A DNA stretch of 64,000 nucleotides from Monarcha castaneiventris obscurior (Eukaryota; Chordata; Aves; Passeriformes; Monarchidae): contig JAMPIT010000180.1 in NCBI GenBank assembly GCA_026261815.1, forward strand, positions 124,001 to 188,000, given 5' to 3'. The notes beneath the pieces are model-generated. The model was given only the letters and a program-made list of their open reading frames with translations. It did no database searches and was not told the origin of the DNA. Position 1 is the first letter of the stretch. Each line of letters begins with the position of its first letter. The position numbers and the translations under genes were made by a program. Shown here piece after piece: positions 1 to 10,924 of this stretch.

Positions 1-1600
1 TGCTTTTCCAGCCCGAGGCAGTGGGTTGAGTTTGGAATTCTGTTACTGGGTGAGGAGTGGTTGGTTCTCCGTGGTTGCTCCTGGAGTTTCATCCTGATTT
101 TTGGAAGTGATGATCCATTGTGTCATTGGCTTCTCCCAGCTGGAGTTTTCCGTGGGTTCTTGGCTGTCCCGAGGCGCAGCTTGGGGTTGGAACTTCCCAT
201 AACTCCATTTTCCATCCCATTCGTATTTTCCACTCGTGTTTTCCACTTCCCTGCGCAGGGAATTGGTGCTGCTGGGAGACCTGGAGACACCTGGTTGATT
301 CCCCAGTTTTGGGATAAAAAAGTAGCAGTTTGTGCACTGAATTTGATTTATTTTGCATCCTAAACTGGTTTTAAATCCCGGCTAAACCTGGCTTGTGGCT
401 CCCTCACTTTTTCCCGTGGCTGATGAGCTGAACATCCCTGGCTGTGCCTTAAGCCAGGGTTTGCCATTCCCGCTCCTGCTAAATGTTTGGATTTCAGTTC
501 CTCTCATCCCACCCGGGGCACAGAGCTCTGAGACTGCTCCTGGAAAGGGCTTTTCTGGAATGCAGGAGCAGTGGCAGTGAGGTGTCACCTGCCATGGGAA
601 GTGAAACCCTTCCCCGGAGGTGCTGGATTCCTGGGAAGTGCTGATTTATGGGAAGGACTTGGCTGGAATTTTCCGGGAGCTGCTGGGATTCTGGTGCTGT
701 GTTTACGGGCAGAGAAAAAATCAGTTTTGTGTCTTGCAACCCCCAGCCTTTCTGTGGCAGGATCTGACTGGGAGATTTTATGAATTAATTGAATTCCCTG
801 TGTTTCAGTGCCTTTTTTATCTTCCCAGCTCCTCCCTGGGTTATTTTTTTTTGGGAAAGCCAAGCCAGCCTTTCCTTGTGGGATGGAGCTGTGGGGAGGG
901 GCCAGCTGGCACCTGGGAGCTCAGCAAACTCTTAAATTCAGATTGTGCAGAAAGCCCTCCCAATCCAGATGTGGAGCCAGATGTGCCCAGTGGTGGTGGC
1001 TGGGAGGGCTCCAGGTGCTGGATTTACCTGAGGCAGCGATTCCTGGAGCAGAATTCCCTATAAAAACACTCCTCGTTTTCCTCGGGGCAGGCAGAGCTTT
1101 GGGAAGATCCTTCCTTGGTCCCTGCGGCTGGGAAGGGACAGGAATTCCATTTCTCTTTGGTGCCCAATTAATGCAGTGAGCACTTTAATTAATTAAGTGA
1201 TTTTTTTATCCTCTGAAGGATATTTATCAGTTTTAGGGACATCACAGGGTGCTGATGTTCTCTGGTAGTTTCCAGTTCCGTGCTCAGGATTCTGGGAGAG
1301 GATTCCAATCTCCTGGCTCTGGTGGATGTGATGGCTGAGGAGGGATGTGCACATCCAGCCGCGTTTCCGTGGATTTTAAGTGATCAGTTTGGAGAAATTT
1401 GCATCATTTCAGCACCATTTTTGCTGTTCTGGTCGGAGAAACTTCTGTAGCTTTGTGTTTCCGTCCCTTCCCAATCCACAGCGCTGCTCTTCCTGTTCTT
1501 CCCATCCCTCCTGCTCCCGGGGCTCTGTTCCTTCTCCATCTCCTGTTCTGAGGGAATCCTGTGGCTTCTCTTGGAGTTTTCCTCACCAATTCCAGCCCTT
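1..1600. other. Unique sequence, no gene seen
   Basis: This stretch has moderate GC and no CR1 landmark or tandem array. Open frames reach only about 150 codons and overlap on both strands, which points to composition rather than coding. A short TTAATTAATTAAG run lies near 1186-1198. No convincing splice-flanked exon was found. Confidence 0.5.
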
Positions 1601-1620
1601 CCTCCTCCTCCTCCTCCTCT
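1601..1620. repeat. (CCT)n microsatellite
   Basis: About six CCT trinucleotides in a row, in an otherwise unremarkable pyrimidine-rich stretch. It is short enough to be ordinary. Confidence 0.85.
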
Positions 1621-1814
1621 CAATATTCCCACCTGCAGAACTGGGACAGGCTCTGGGGGAGCTGGGGATTGGCTGCTCCTGCCCTGCCCGAATTCAGGAA
1701 TGGGGGCAGTGAGTGGGGCCAGCCTGGAATGAGGGGTCACTAAAATTCCCTGGAAATAATGGGAAGGTTGGTTCTTCATCCTGTGGGAGGCAGAGCTGGA
1801 GAGCAGCTCATGCA

Positions 1815-2143
1815 TGATTTTCCTGGAATTGTGGAATGGTTTGGGATGGAATGGAGGGGACCTTAAAGTTCATCCCATTCCCACCCCATCCATGGACAGG
1901 GACACCTCCCACTATCCCAGGTGGATCCCAGCCCCAACCTGGCCTTGGGCACTGCCAGGGATCCAGGGGCAGCCAGAGCTGCTCTGGCAATTCCAGCCCA
2001 GCCCCTCCCCACCCTCCCAGCCAGCAATTCCTTCCCAAGATCCCAGCCCAAGCTCCCCTTTCCCAGTGGGAAGCCATTCCCTGGCTCCTGTCCCTCCAGC
2101 CCTTGTCCCCAGTCCCTCTCCAGCTCTCTTGGAGCCACTTGTC
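1815..2143 (-). mobile_element. CR1 LINE, 3' fragment (type 1)
   Basis: Read on the minus strand, the element runs from just upstream of landmark E down through D, C and B to the tail A at about 1815-1845 (plus-strand TGGAATGGTTTGGGATGG). It is 5'-truncated between F and E. The 172-codon and other open frames here, rich in Pro, Ser and Gln, are frames of this repeat and not genes. Confidence 0.9.
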
Positions 2144-3423
2144 TTTAATTTGCCTGTGGATAATACAGGGAATTTTGCATCTTCCCGCTTCTCCAAATCC
2201 CAGCTTCCTGCCCTTTTATGGGAGCGATGCTCAGGCTTCAAGAGGGTTTTCCTTCACCCCTTGTGAAAGCAGAGTTATCTCCAGGTTGGACTCCATGTCT
2301 GGACAGGGGAGGGAGCTCCACGTGCCCCTTCCCCTCGGAAAATCCCAGGAGTGATCCTGGGGCTGGAGCAAGGTGCTCCAGGTCCATCCTGCAGCTCCAT
2401 GGGTGGGAAGGAGGAGCAGCTGGAGCCTCGGAGCTGCCGCTGTGTGGGGTCACTGGGAGTCCCCTCGGTGCAGGGCGTCCCTCCCAGTGTCACCAGTAGG
2501 GTGGCTGGGATCACTGGGTGTTTTCCCTGGACGTGCTGGCCGGGATGTGGATCGGAGCTCTGGAAAGGAGCGGAGCTGGCAGGAGGCCTGGAGAGCCGGG
2601 GAGCTGCGATTGGCAGCTCCGTGCATTCGGTTTAAATTAGGATCATATAAATTCCTTTAAAATTGTTTGATTTCACCAGCGGGAACGGAGGAGGCCTCGC
2701 TACAATGGGAGAGGAAATGGGGTTTTTGTAACATTACAAATCTGAGGCTGCCGCTGACAAGGGCTGAACATTTCATTTTGTGATAATCAGCAGGATCTGG
2801 CCGGCAGCGCTCGGAGCCGTGGCCGCGCTCCCGGGAACGGGGGAGAGCTCCCAGCCCCTCCTGGGATGGACTCAGTGAGGCATTCCCGGGGTCTCACAGG
2901 GGAACCTCAGCGCTCCCTGTCCCGCCCAGGAGCTCTCCTTCCCTCCTGGGTTTTATCCCAATCTGAGTTTTATTACCTAAATTCCGGGGGAATTCACCGC
3001 GTTCCAAATCTTGCTCTTAATTACCCGGCCTGGAGCGGATGAAAGGAGCTGCACACGCTTGAACTCCGTGTGGACTTTGGCCCCGTGAACCCGCGTGTGT
3101 GTTTGGGTTTTGGTGGGGTTTTTTACAGGGCTCTGAGCTCGGGCCTGAATTACATCCCGTTAACACGTGCTGATATCCGGGCCGGCCTCGTTATCTCGCT
3201 CCGAGGCTGGAATGTGCCGGGCACGCGGAGGAGGCCGCTGGGGATGGCTCTGCTGCGAGCAAGGGGCCAAAAACAACCCAGCCAAGAGCCAGACGTGGAT
3301 GCAGTGGTGGGGAGAGCCAGGAGAGTCAGTGCTGCCTTTCCAGAGGGGCAGGAAAAGCTGGAGTTTATTTGTGGGAACCATCGGGATTCTGCAGTGGCAG
3401 AGCTGGGCTTGGGTAGGTGAGGA
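2144..3423. other. Unique sequence with an AT-rich, possibly conserved block
   Basis: The stretch 2150-2630 is GC-rich and featureless. About 2636-2830 changes to an AT-richer, low-repeat texture with a perfect 7-bp inverted repeat (TTTGTAA, two bases, TTACAAA) at 2725-2740. Around 3000-3200 are Lys/Arg-poor, CpG-containing sequences with no exon structure. The block at 2636-2830 resembles noncoding regulatory DNA by composition only. Confidence 0.35.
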
Positions 3424-4115
3424 TCTGGGTTGGGACAGGTTGATCCAGTGGGAGTTTGGTCTGGTTGATCCAGGGGGAGTTGGGACAGGTTGATCCAGGG
3501 GGAACTGGGACAGGTTGATCCAGGAGGAATTTTGACAGGCTAATCCAGGATGAATTTTTGGACAGGTTGATCCAATGCAAGTTGGGACAGGTTGATCCAG
3601 GATGAATTAATTGGGACAGGTTGATCCAGTGGGAATTTGGATAGGCTGATCCAGTGGGAATTGGGACAGGTTGATCCAGTAGGGGTTGGAATAGGCTGAT
3701 CCAGGATGAACTGGGACAGTTTGATCCAGTGGGAGTTTGGTCTGGTTGATCCAGGAGGAATTGGGACAGGCTGATCCAGAAGGATTTTGGACAGGCTGAT
3801 CCAGAAGGATTTTGGACAGGCTGATCCAGGATTAATTTTTGGACAGGTTGATCCAATGGGAGTTGGGACCAGCTGATCCAGGAGGAATTGGGACAGGTTG
3901 ATCCAGTAGGGGTTGGAATAGGTTGGGACAGGTCAATCCAGTGGGAGTTCAGTCTGGTTGATCCAGGAGGAATTGGGACAGGTTGATCCAGAAGGATTTT
4001 GGACAGGCTGATCCAGGATGAATTTTTGGACAGGTTGATCCAATGGGAGTTGAGACAGGTTGATCCAGGATGAAATGGGACAGGTTGATCCAGTGGGAGT
4101 CAGAACAGTTGGAAT
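3424..4115. repeat. Minisatellite, 25-29 bp unit, about 25 copies
   Basis: The array repeats GGGACAGGTTGATCCAG plus a variable 8-12 bp spacer such as TGGGAGTT, GAGGAATT or GATGAATTTTT. The core TGATCCA is nearly invariant. Units differ by spacer, and one multi-unit block near 3727-3870 recurs near 3941-4057, so the array has partly grown by copying several units at a time. The minus strand is open for 163 and 152 codons with a DQPVQ-type repeat; this is the array translated and not a gene. Confidence 0.93.
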
Positions 4116-4229
4116 TCCTGCTGTGCTGGTGGAAGGGGATGTTTCATCCTCGTGCCAGCAGCTGGGGGTGTTCGTGTCCCCTCTGGGCAGCGCCAGCTGA
4201 GGTTGGCTCAGGGCATTTTCCCTCCTTGG

Positions 4230-4386
4230 AGATGGGAATGGATTGGGAAGGACTTTAAAATGATCCCATCCCACCCCATCCATGGGCAAGGACAGCTCCC
4301 ACTGTCCCAGGCTGCTCCAAGCCCCAATGTCCAGCCTGGCCTTGGGCACTGCCAGGGATCCAGGGGCAGCCACAGCTGCTCTGGGG
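4230..4386 (-). mobile_element. CR1 LINE, 3' fragment (type 1)
   Basis: Landmarks C, B and a diverged A are present on the minus strand. The tail side begins near 4230 (GGGAATGGATTGGGAAGGAC). The copy is truncated just beyond C, at about 4386. Confidence 0.85.
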
Positions 4387-5559
4387 AACAAAAGCTGGTG
4401 TGAACACGGAGGCGCTGCTCGGATTTTGGTGGGAATGCCGTGCTGGCCGTCAGTGGGAGAGGATGGGGCTCCTCAGGGCATGGATGGACTCCATGGAAAG
4501 AGCTGTGTGTGAAATCCGGGATGCAGATCCGGGTTTGGATCCCTTCCCTCGCCTCCCACCCCATCCCTGCAGCTCAGAGATCAGGGAGAGCCCCCGAAGG
4601 ATCATCCCAAGTGCCTCCTCCAAGTATTTCACATGGCCTCTTGTGCCAAGATTCCAGAATAACCCCTGGATCTGTGGAGCTGCTGCTATCCAATGGCTTT
4701 TCCCACTCTAGAAAGTTCCAGCAGCTCAGGATCAAAGTGTGGCTGGACTTAGGGAGAGACAAATCTGTGGATGAGCAGTGAAGGGAGAGATTTATTCGCT
4801 CTTTCCCCAGTTAGCTGGGCTGGAGCTGCCAGCTGCTAATGGGCATTCCCTGGAAATGCTGGGATGGCTCTGGAGCCAGGCTTGGAGCCCCCGGCTGTGT
4901 CCTGCAGGATTTTAGGGATGTCTGGATTTCGATTGAGCTCGGACCCCGAGTTCCCTGGGTTTATGGAGGGATGGAAGTTCCCTTGGGTGTTTGCTCCTGG
5001 TGGCTGTTCCAAGTGGAACTGGATTTGAGGTGGATCTTTCCCAGGAGTCCCGGGAGTGGCTCTGTGTGGGATCCTGAGCATCTCTCAGTTGTTTTTTCAA
5101 ATTTCAAATTCACCTTTAATCTGTTGGTTCAGTAATGAAATGTGCCAATGTGGCATTTTCTTAACGATTAAATGAAAATTGGCAATTTATAAAAACCTGC
5201 CTCATGCCCAAGCTGCCCTTCCTGCTGCTCTGCCACAATATCCATGGAAAAAACAGGGTGAACTCCAGCACCCGGAGCCTTTTTCCTTGGCAAACTGTGG
5301 TTTCGAGGTTGGATGCCAGGATGGGATTTTGCAGCAGCAGCAGCTCCTGTCCTGCCCAGCAGTGCTGGCTCTGGGCCTCTCCCTCTGCTCCATCCTGGTG
5401 AGCTCTTTTGGGATTTCTCCAAAGGGATGCTGGCAGTGGTGGGATTACTCAGGTGTGATGGAGAGCTGGGGCGTGTGGGATTCCCGGGATTCCTGTGGAG
5501 CACAGCGGGGGGACGTGGGGCAGCTCCAGGCTGAGGGGTGAGCTCAGGAGTGCCTGAGG
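4387..5559. other. Unique sequence, no gene seen
   Basis: There are no CR1 landmarks and no tandem array. A short AT-rich patch at about 5085-5200 contains AATGAAATGTGCC and TTAACGATTAAATG. A few glutamine-type CAG triplets occur near 5332-5345. The open frames are short and overlap on both strands. Confidence 0.45.
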
Positions 5560-5925
5560 GGTGCAGGGGTGTGGTGAGAGGGTGCAGAATCCAGGGGGAG
5601 GGAGTGGGGGATGAGGAGGGAATGAGGGATGGGAAGGGGATGAGGGATGGGAAGGGAATGAGGAGAGAATGAAGGATGGGAAGGGGATGGGGAATGAGGG
5701 GTGTGGAGGGAATGAGGGATAGGAAGGGAATGGGGGATGAAGAGGGAATGAGGACGGAATGGGGAATGAGGAGGGAGTGGGGAATGAGGAGGGAATAAGG
5801 GTTGTGGAGGGAATGAGGGATGGAAAGGGAATGAGGAATGGGAAGGAGATGAGGGATGGGAAGGAGATGAGGGGTGGGAAGGAGATGAGGGATGGGAAGG
5901 AGATGAGGGATGGGAAGAGCAGCAG
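5560..5925. repeat. Purine-rich minisatellite, about 18 bp unit
   Basis: The plus strand is almost entirely A and G with regular T. The cleanest units, near 5835-5915, read GGAGATGAGGGATGGGAA (18 bp). Earlier units vary (GGGAATGAGGGATGGGAA and similar). The minus strand is open in more than one frame for about 300 codons (IPHSLLIPHS-type repeats), an artefact of the array. Confidence 0.9.
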
Positions 5926-7599
5926 AGCCCTCGGGGTGTGGAGGTTGCCCAGGACAAAGCCCTTGGCCAGGAGCTGCTGCTCCGATCCCATCCCGACGCT
6001 CCAGGCGAGGCCAATTCCCGGCCTCCAGTGGGAACACCTCCCATGCTGGGCAGGGATCCCATCCCTGGAGCCCTGAGCCAGCCCCAGCAGCTGCTGCCCA
6101 GCCCGGGCTGTGCCCTCGGAGGTGGCTGTGCCCAGGCTGTGGAGCACCAGGGACTCAGAACGGTTTCCTGGGAATGCTGGGGATCGGTGGGACGTGGCAC
6201 CAGGATTCCATTGGGAAATCCTGGCCCTCCCTGGGTTCTGTTTAAACACAACCACATTTCCCTGCCCGCTTCCAGAGCCACAGGAGCCAGCGCTTCCCAG
6301 CATTCCAGGGGACACAGGGACTCTTCCCAGTCTCCAGACACTGCCCAGTGGCCTTTTGACGGCCTGGAAAAACATTCCAAAAACACAGTTTGGCTGGTGT
6401 TCCCGATTATCCTCATCCCTGACATTCCTGGGCTCTGGGTAGCCCTGGGCAGCACAGCTGGAATTGTTCAGTGTTGTTTGGGGTCAGCTGGGTCCCGGTG
6501 CCTTTCCCGGGATGTGCCAGGCAGGGAATGTCCCTGTGCTGGGTGTCACCGCTCCAGCAGCATTCCCTGCTCTCCAGAGGTCACGGAGCCATGGCTGGGA
6601 TTTGTGTCCCTGCCTCGTGGGCTGGCTGTGCCCGTGCCAGGGCTGGGCTCAGCCGGAGCCTCTGGAAGCTCCTGCTCCATGGGAGCCAGGATTTATCCTG
6701 CCCCAGGACTTCCAGAGGCACCCTTGGAGCTGAACTTCCCGCTGCTTCCCGTTCCGGGGGTTTGCCTTAACAAGGCAAAACAAGGCTGGTTATTAAAAGA
6801 AGGGAATTTTCCCGGCTTGGGTGCAGCAGGAGAGCCTTTGGAAAGGTCGCTCCATTGGCTGGGAGGATTTCCACAGCGGGATGGGGATAATGGGATGGGG
6901 GGTTCTGCTCCTGGGCAGGTTTGGGGAGCAGGAATTTGACTCTCCAGTCAAATTGAGGAACGAGACCTTCTTAATCTTCACTCCTGCTGCTCGTCTGCTT
7001 GGGATATTAAAGTCTTAGGAGAGGAAATGCATCCTTGGGGCTGGAGGGATGGGAAGGGAGATGGGCAGCCACGGGCTGGGCTGGCAGGATTTCGGGAAGA
7101 GGCTCCCACAAGCTGTGGGATGCCGTGTCCCACTGGGGAAACGACGGATAGGAGAGGTGTCACTGAGAGGGCTCTGGTTTGAATATTCTCATCCTATTTA
7201 AAGATTGGTTTAGACACTCTCAGGATTTAGGAATGTCTGCAGCCACCCCCTTCCTCCCTGCTGAGGAGGAGCTGGATGGGCAGCGGGAATTCCGCTGTGC
7301 ACTGCCCTCAGCACATCCTCTGTGTAACCTCTGGGAGAACCCACTCGAGGAAAACGGTGAAAGCAGTTTTTGTTTAGCGCCGGATGAAAACCTCAGACGG
7401 CTCTGGAAGACCCTGCTATTTTTTCATTAAGCCTTGGCCCCAAAATCTGTTATTTTAAGAGTGTTGAGCAGCCCTCTCTGGGCAGGGATTCATCGCTCAC
7501 CACTCGTGTTTGATCTGGAAGCTTTCTGAGACAAAGCCTCCCCGAGTGTCTGCCCCGAGCCGGAGCCACCGCTCCCGTCACCGAGCCCCGGATCCATCC
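5926..7599. other. Unique GC-rich sequence with both-strand open frames
   Basis: A plus-strand frame at 5938-6939 (333 codons) overlaps minus-strand frames of 303 and 308 codons at 5449-6455. Neither shows a recognisable domain, signal peptide or membrane pattern. Both strands being stop-free indicates GC-rich, TA-poor sequence. The region lacks CR1 landmarks. Confidence 0.45.
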
Positions 7600-7646
7600 A
7601 GGCCCGGAAAGGCCTCCAAGATCATCAAGTCCAACCTTTGAAGTTG
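7600..7646 (-). mobile_element. CR1 LINE fragment (type 2)
   Basis: GGAAAGGCCTCCAAGATCATCAAGTCCAACC-like sequence marks the pre-tail of a type 2 CR1 on the minus strand. Only about 45 bp is recognisable. Confidence 0.65.
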
Positions 7647-8284
7647 GGAACCTCCGGGGTTTTCTTCGCTCGCTGGGGCTCTGGAGATGAGGTGTGAGAA
7701 ATCCCAGAGGCAGGAGGTGGCTTTTTGTGGGGTTTGTCACCTTCCTCCATCCCCTGCCCGGCACTTGGGGACCCCGAGCGGCACCGGCGGCGTCTTGGGA
7801 TGGGATGAGAACTACGGGAAAAAAGAGTAGGAGGAGATGGGAATGATCTGAGAATTGGGAAGGGTTTTTGAAGTGGCTCCTGAGTGAAACGTCAGGCCAG
7901 GAGCTTGAGGTTAAATGTGATCCCTCGGCGCCGTGGGAGCTGAGCAGGGCTGGGATGGATGGGGCAGCCCTTGATGGGAAAAGCAGCCGGAGCCACCGGG
8001 AATGTTGTAGGGCCAGGACACATCTGGGGAGGTGCTGAGGGCTTTGTGCAGCTCTCAGCAGGTTCTGTTCCCCTGCCCTTCCTTGTGCTTTCCCCCTGCT
8101 CCCTCCCACATCACAGACCTGGAGTGCAAATGTGCTTATTGTCATAAAAGAGCTTTTTATTCCCCGTTTCCTGGCGTTCTGGGGAGGTTTCGCTGTTTAT
8201 TTAAGAGGAATTCTGTGCCTTTAAGTCTGCATTGAAAATTTATACTCCATAGGAACTTTATTAATAAATGGGGATCCCTCTCAG
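7647..8284. other. Unique sequence, AT-rich toward the right
   Basis: No repeat is seen. From about 8120 the sequence becomes AT-rich and repeat-free (TTATTGTCATAAAAGAGC, TTTATTAATAAATGG), a texture shared with the other candidate regulatory blocks in the window. The 231-codon minus-strand frame across 7450-8145 includes the CR1 fragment and resembles no known protein. Confidence 0.35.
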
Positions 8285-8346
8285 TTCCTTTTATGACCTC
8301 AGAAATGAAACTGCTAAATCATGGCCTTTTTAATTTCAGCGTCTGG
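8285..8346 (+). other. Candidate small exon or microexon (unproven)
   Basis: A strong-looking acceptor (GGCCTTTTTAATTTCAG, ending 8339) lies seven bases before a strong-looking donor (GTGAGTAAC from 8347). A branch-like CTGCTAAAT lies upstream near 8312. Taken literally this defines a 7-nt exon, 8340-8346. Weaker upstream AGs at 8283-8284 and 8301-8302 would give 62 or 44 nt, and the 62-nt form is open (peptide ending MKLLNHGLFNFSVW). I do not recognise the peptide. Chance co-occurrence of splice-like motifs is quite possible. Confidence 0.15.
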
Positions 8347-8352
8347 GTGAGT

Positions 8353-8534
8353 AACGGCCGCGGGGCCCGGGGGGTCCCAGCAGTGGATCCACGATCTCTG
8401 GACGTGGCTGCACCAGAAAATCCAAAGTTTAACCACAGGGCAGTCAAATTCTGCCCCAGCTTTTTGCGTGGTTGCCTTTCAGACCTTTTAAAAGTCCTGA
8501 AATCCAGAGGTGTTGGAAATCAATCTTTTACCTT
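8353..8534. other. Unique sequence, nothing seen
   Basis: No repeat, exon or RNA structure was recognised between the donor-like site and the next CR1 fragment. Confidence 0.4.
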
Positions 8535-8663
8535 CCGGTCATGGAATGGGTTGAGCTGAGAAGGGGCCTTCAAGATCATCCAGTTCCGACCTCTCTGCTC
8601 CTTCCACATCCCAGGGTGCTCCAAACCAAATCCAGCCTGGCCATGGGCATCTTCCAACCACTG
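8535..8663 (-). mobile_element. CR1 LINE, diverged 3' fragment
   Basis: The tail and pre-tail (TCATGGAATGGGTTGAGCTG) are followed by GGGGCCTTCAAGATCATCCAG and a diverged B-C interval ending in CCAGCCTGGCCATGGGCATC. Divergence from the type 1 copies suggests an older insertion. Confidence 0.8.
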
Positions 8664-8666
8664 TGA

Positions 8667-8712
8667 TGTAATTAATAATAATTATTAATTACTACTAATA
8701 ATAATTAATAAG
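8667..8712. repeat. AT-rich (TAA/TTA)n low-complexity tract
   Basis: A run of TAATTAATAATAATTATTAATTAC-type sequence, almost entirely A and T, directly follows the CR1 fragment. It contains several TAATTA homeobox-like cores, but low complexity explains these. Confidence 0.85.
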
Positions 8713-9339
8713 GCAAAAGGAAAGTGGCAGGTTGAGGCAGGAGCTCTCCTTGCTCCTTCTGCTGAGCCGTCAGGAGTTGCTGTTGTGTTTATGGGGTTTT
8801 AGCTGGAAAGAGGGGCCGTTAAACCCCTTTCACCCAGCGTGGACTGTGATTTTTGGGTTGGGCACTGTGATTTTTCCCACTCTGGCTTCTCCTGGTTTTT
8901 GTTTCGGGGCTGGGAAGTGGCTCCCAGGACAGCTGTGCCGGGAGCACCGGGATGCTGAGACTGTGCCGGCTCTGGAGCTGAGGCAGCTCGGGCAGAGCCC
9001 AAATGAACCCAGATTTTGTGCCTGGTTTGGTGTGGAGCAGCACGGGGCTGTCAGGGGAGGGGATGGAATCACCTCAGCAATCCCTGGGAACGGCTCCCAT
9101 TGGGATGCTGCTGCCCAGGAGGATGAATTCCTCGGCTCGTTGGGATGTCGCTGCTAATAAACCTTTAAATGGACTGGGTTTTCCCAGATTTCTCCTCTTA
9201 GAAATTCCATGGGTGGTTTTGGTAATGGGGAGTGGTTTCATCTCTCCATGCTCTCCAGCTGGGCACTGCTCCTGCCCTGGCACTCCGGAGATGTGGAGGA
9301 GAAGCTGAGGAGGTTTTTGGGAGCATTCCTGGTGTCCCA
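8713..9339. other. Unique sequence, no gene seen
   Basis: No repeat or exon structure was recognised. Overlapping open frames on both strands are under 145 codons. Confidence 0.45.
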
Positions 9340-9475
9340 CAGCCGTGGAGCCATGGGATGGTTTTGGGTGGGAAGGGGACATAAATCCCATCCCATTCCC
9401 ATGCCAAGGACTCCTTCCCTGTGCCAGGGTGCTCAAAGTCAGCTCGGAGTGTCCAGGTCCTCACCTGGAGCTGCC
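9340..9475 (-). mobile_element. CR1 LINE, diverged fragment
   Basis: The segment starts with a tail-like CCATGGGATGGTTTTGGGTG followed by GGAAGGGGACATAAATCCCATCC. It continues through a damaged B-C interval (CTGTGCCAGGGTGCTC...GTGTCCAGGTCC). The alignment is recognisable but poor, so the right edge is approximate. Confidence 0.65.
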
Positions 9476-10636
9476 AAACTTGGCGGATGTGGCAAAATCC
9501 TGGTGCTGTGCCAAGGTCACACCTGGGAACACAAACTCCGTGTGCCGCCCCCACCCCACACAGCTTCTGGGCTCAGATTTGGGCTTTTTGTCCAGGTGAG
9601 CAAAACTTGATCCCTCCTGCGAGTGGTGGATGTGAAACCTCGTGCAGGAGGGAACAAAATCCCCTTCTGGGAGCGTCGCTGCCGTGGAATTCCCAGGAAG
9701 CTTCATCCAGCCCTCGGTGTTGCTGGGCTGTGCCTGATCCCCGTGGAAGGGAACGGCTCCAATCCCCAGGGAATTCACTCTGGGGCTGCTAAGGAGATGG
9801 AATTGGGTTAATGCCAGGGGCTGGGGTTGTTCCAGCTGAGTTCTCAGGGAATGGTGGCTCAGTTTTCAGGGAGCAGGGCAGAGCTGCCTGCGCTTCCCGT
9901 GGCACCCGGGGACAAATTGCAACCGGGGGCTGCAGCAGCCACCGAGGGGATCCCGCAGCAACCCAAACTTCCCTCCTCTCCCAGGTTTTCTGCAAAAGCC
10001 TCGAGTTCTGCTGACAGGCTCAGGTCATTTCAGCCTCTCCACATCTTCTTCCAATTCCCATCTATGGCAAATTCAGAACAGCTTTTATGGTGGGGGAAAA
10101 ACGCCCTTCAGTCAGACTTTGTTTCCCTTTCCTGGCTCCTTGGAGCAGGACAGGTTCCTGTGGGGACAGGGAAGGGAGGGCTGGGACACCCCAGTCCATT
10201 TGGGGTCTCCACCCGCTGCCATCTGAGTGGGGCTCAGCACTTTTGGTTCATCTCATCAGGGCTGATGAAGGCTCTGTTCTGGTGTTCCCAGGCCGGATTT
10301 CTGGGAGAAATCAGGATTTCTCTGGGATGAGAGAGGGAAGGCTGAAACCTGGAACTGAGGGGAAGTTTTGCCCTGGGGATGGATGGGTTTGTCCTCTGCT
10401 GGGCCATCGAAGGGTGAAGGTGGAAGTGTCACCTGTGGCTGCTCTGGGCTCCAGAGTTTGGATCCCGGATCCAGTAAAAGTCCAGACAAAAAATGGGATT
10501 CCCAATTGTTGCGCTGTCACTTGTAATTTTTTTGGTTTTGTTGCTGCTGTGTTATTTTGGAGTGGAAAGCAGAGGTTGAAGTCTCCTGGCACTGTAGGGA
10601 ATGAACAAGGAAGGTGCAGCAGCAGCTCTGCTCTGA
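9476..10636. other. Unique sequence, no gene seen
   Basis: A 409-codon plus-strand frame (10087-11316) begins here but runs through two oppositely oriented CR1 pieces, so it is not a gene. A splice-like pair around 9564-9595 (CACACAG, 32 nt, GTGAGC) was noted and rejected. No tandem repeats were seen. Confidence 0.45.
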
Positions 10637-10924
10637 GGAGTCATGGAATGGGATGGGTGGGAACGGAATTCAAAGTCCATCCCCTTCCCCTCCTGCCATG
10701 GCTGGGACACCTCCCACTATCCCAGGTGGATCCAAGCCCCAATGTCCAACCTGGCCTTGGCCACTGCCAGGGATCCAGGGGCAGCCACAGCTGCTCTGGG
10801 AATTCCAGCCCAGCCCCTCCCCACCCTCCCAGCCAGCAATTCCTTCCCAAGATCCCAGCCCAAGCTCCCCTTTCCCAGTGGGAAGCCATTCCCTGGCTCC
10901 TGTCCCTCCAGCCCTTGTCCCCAG
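10637..10924 (-). mobile_element. CR1 LINE, 3' part of a strand-switched copy
   Basis: On the minus strand this carries E, D, C, B and tail A (TCATGGAATGGGATGGGTGG at the left edge). It stops abruptly within CCTTGTCCCCAG, where the sequence switches to the plus-strand version of the next upstream part of the same element. Confidence 0.9.

Noticed and set aside
3424..4115. CRISPR-like constant core with variable spacers
   Set aside because: The 'spacers' are 8-12 bp and fall into a few repeated types. It is a minisatellite.
3365..4391. DQPVQ-repeat minus-strand protein
   Set aside because: It is the 25-29 bp minisatellite read through. Unit length varies by non-multiples of three, so a real repeat protein would not be maintained.
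5168..6455. Ser/Pro-rich minus-strand frames of about 300 codons
   Set aside because: They derive from the purine-rich minisatellite at 5560-5925, and several frames are open at once.
9564..9595. Possible 32-nt exon between CCACACAG and GTGAGC
   Set aside because: The acceptor is moderate, there is no supporting neighbouring exon, and such pairs are expected by chance in 64 kb.
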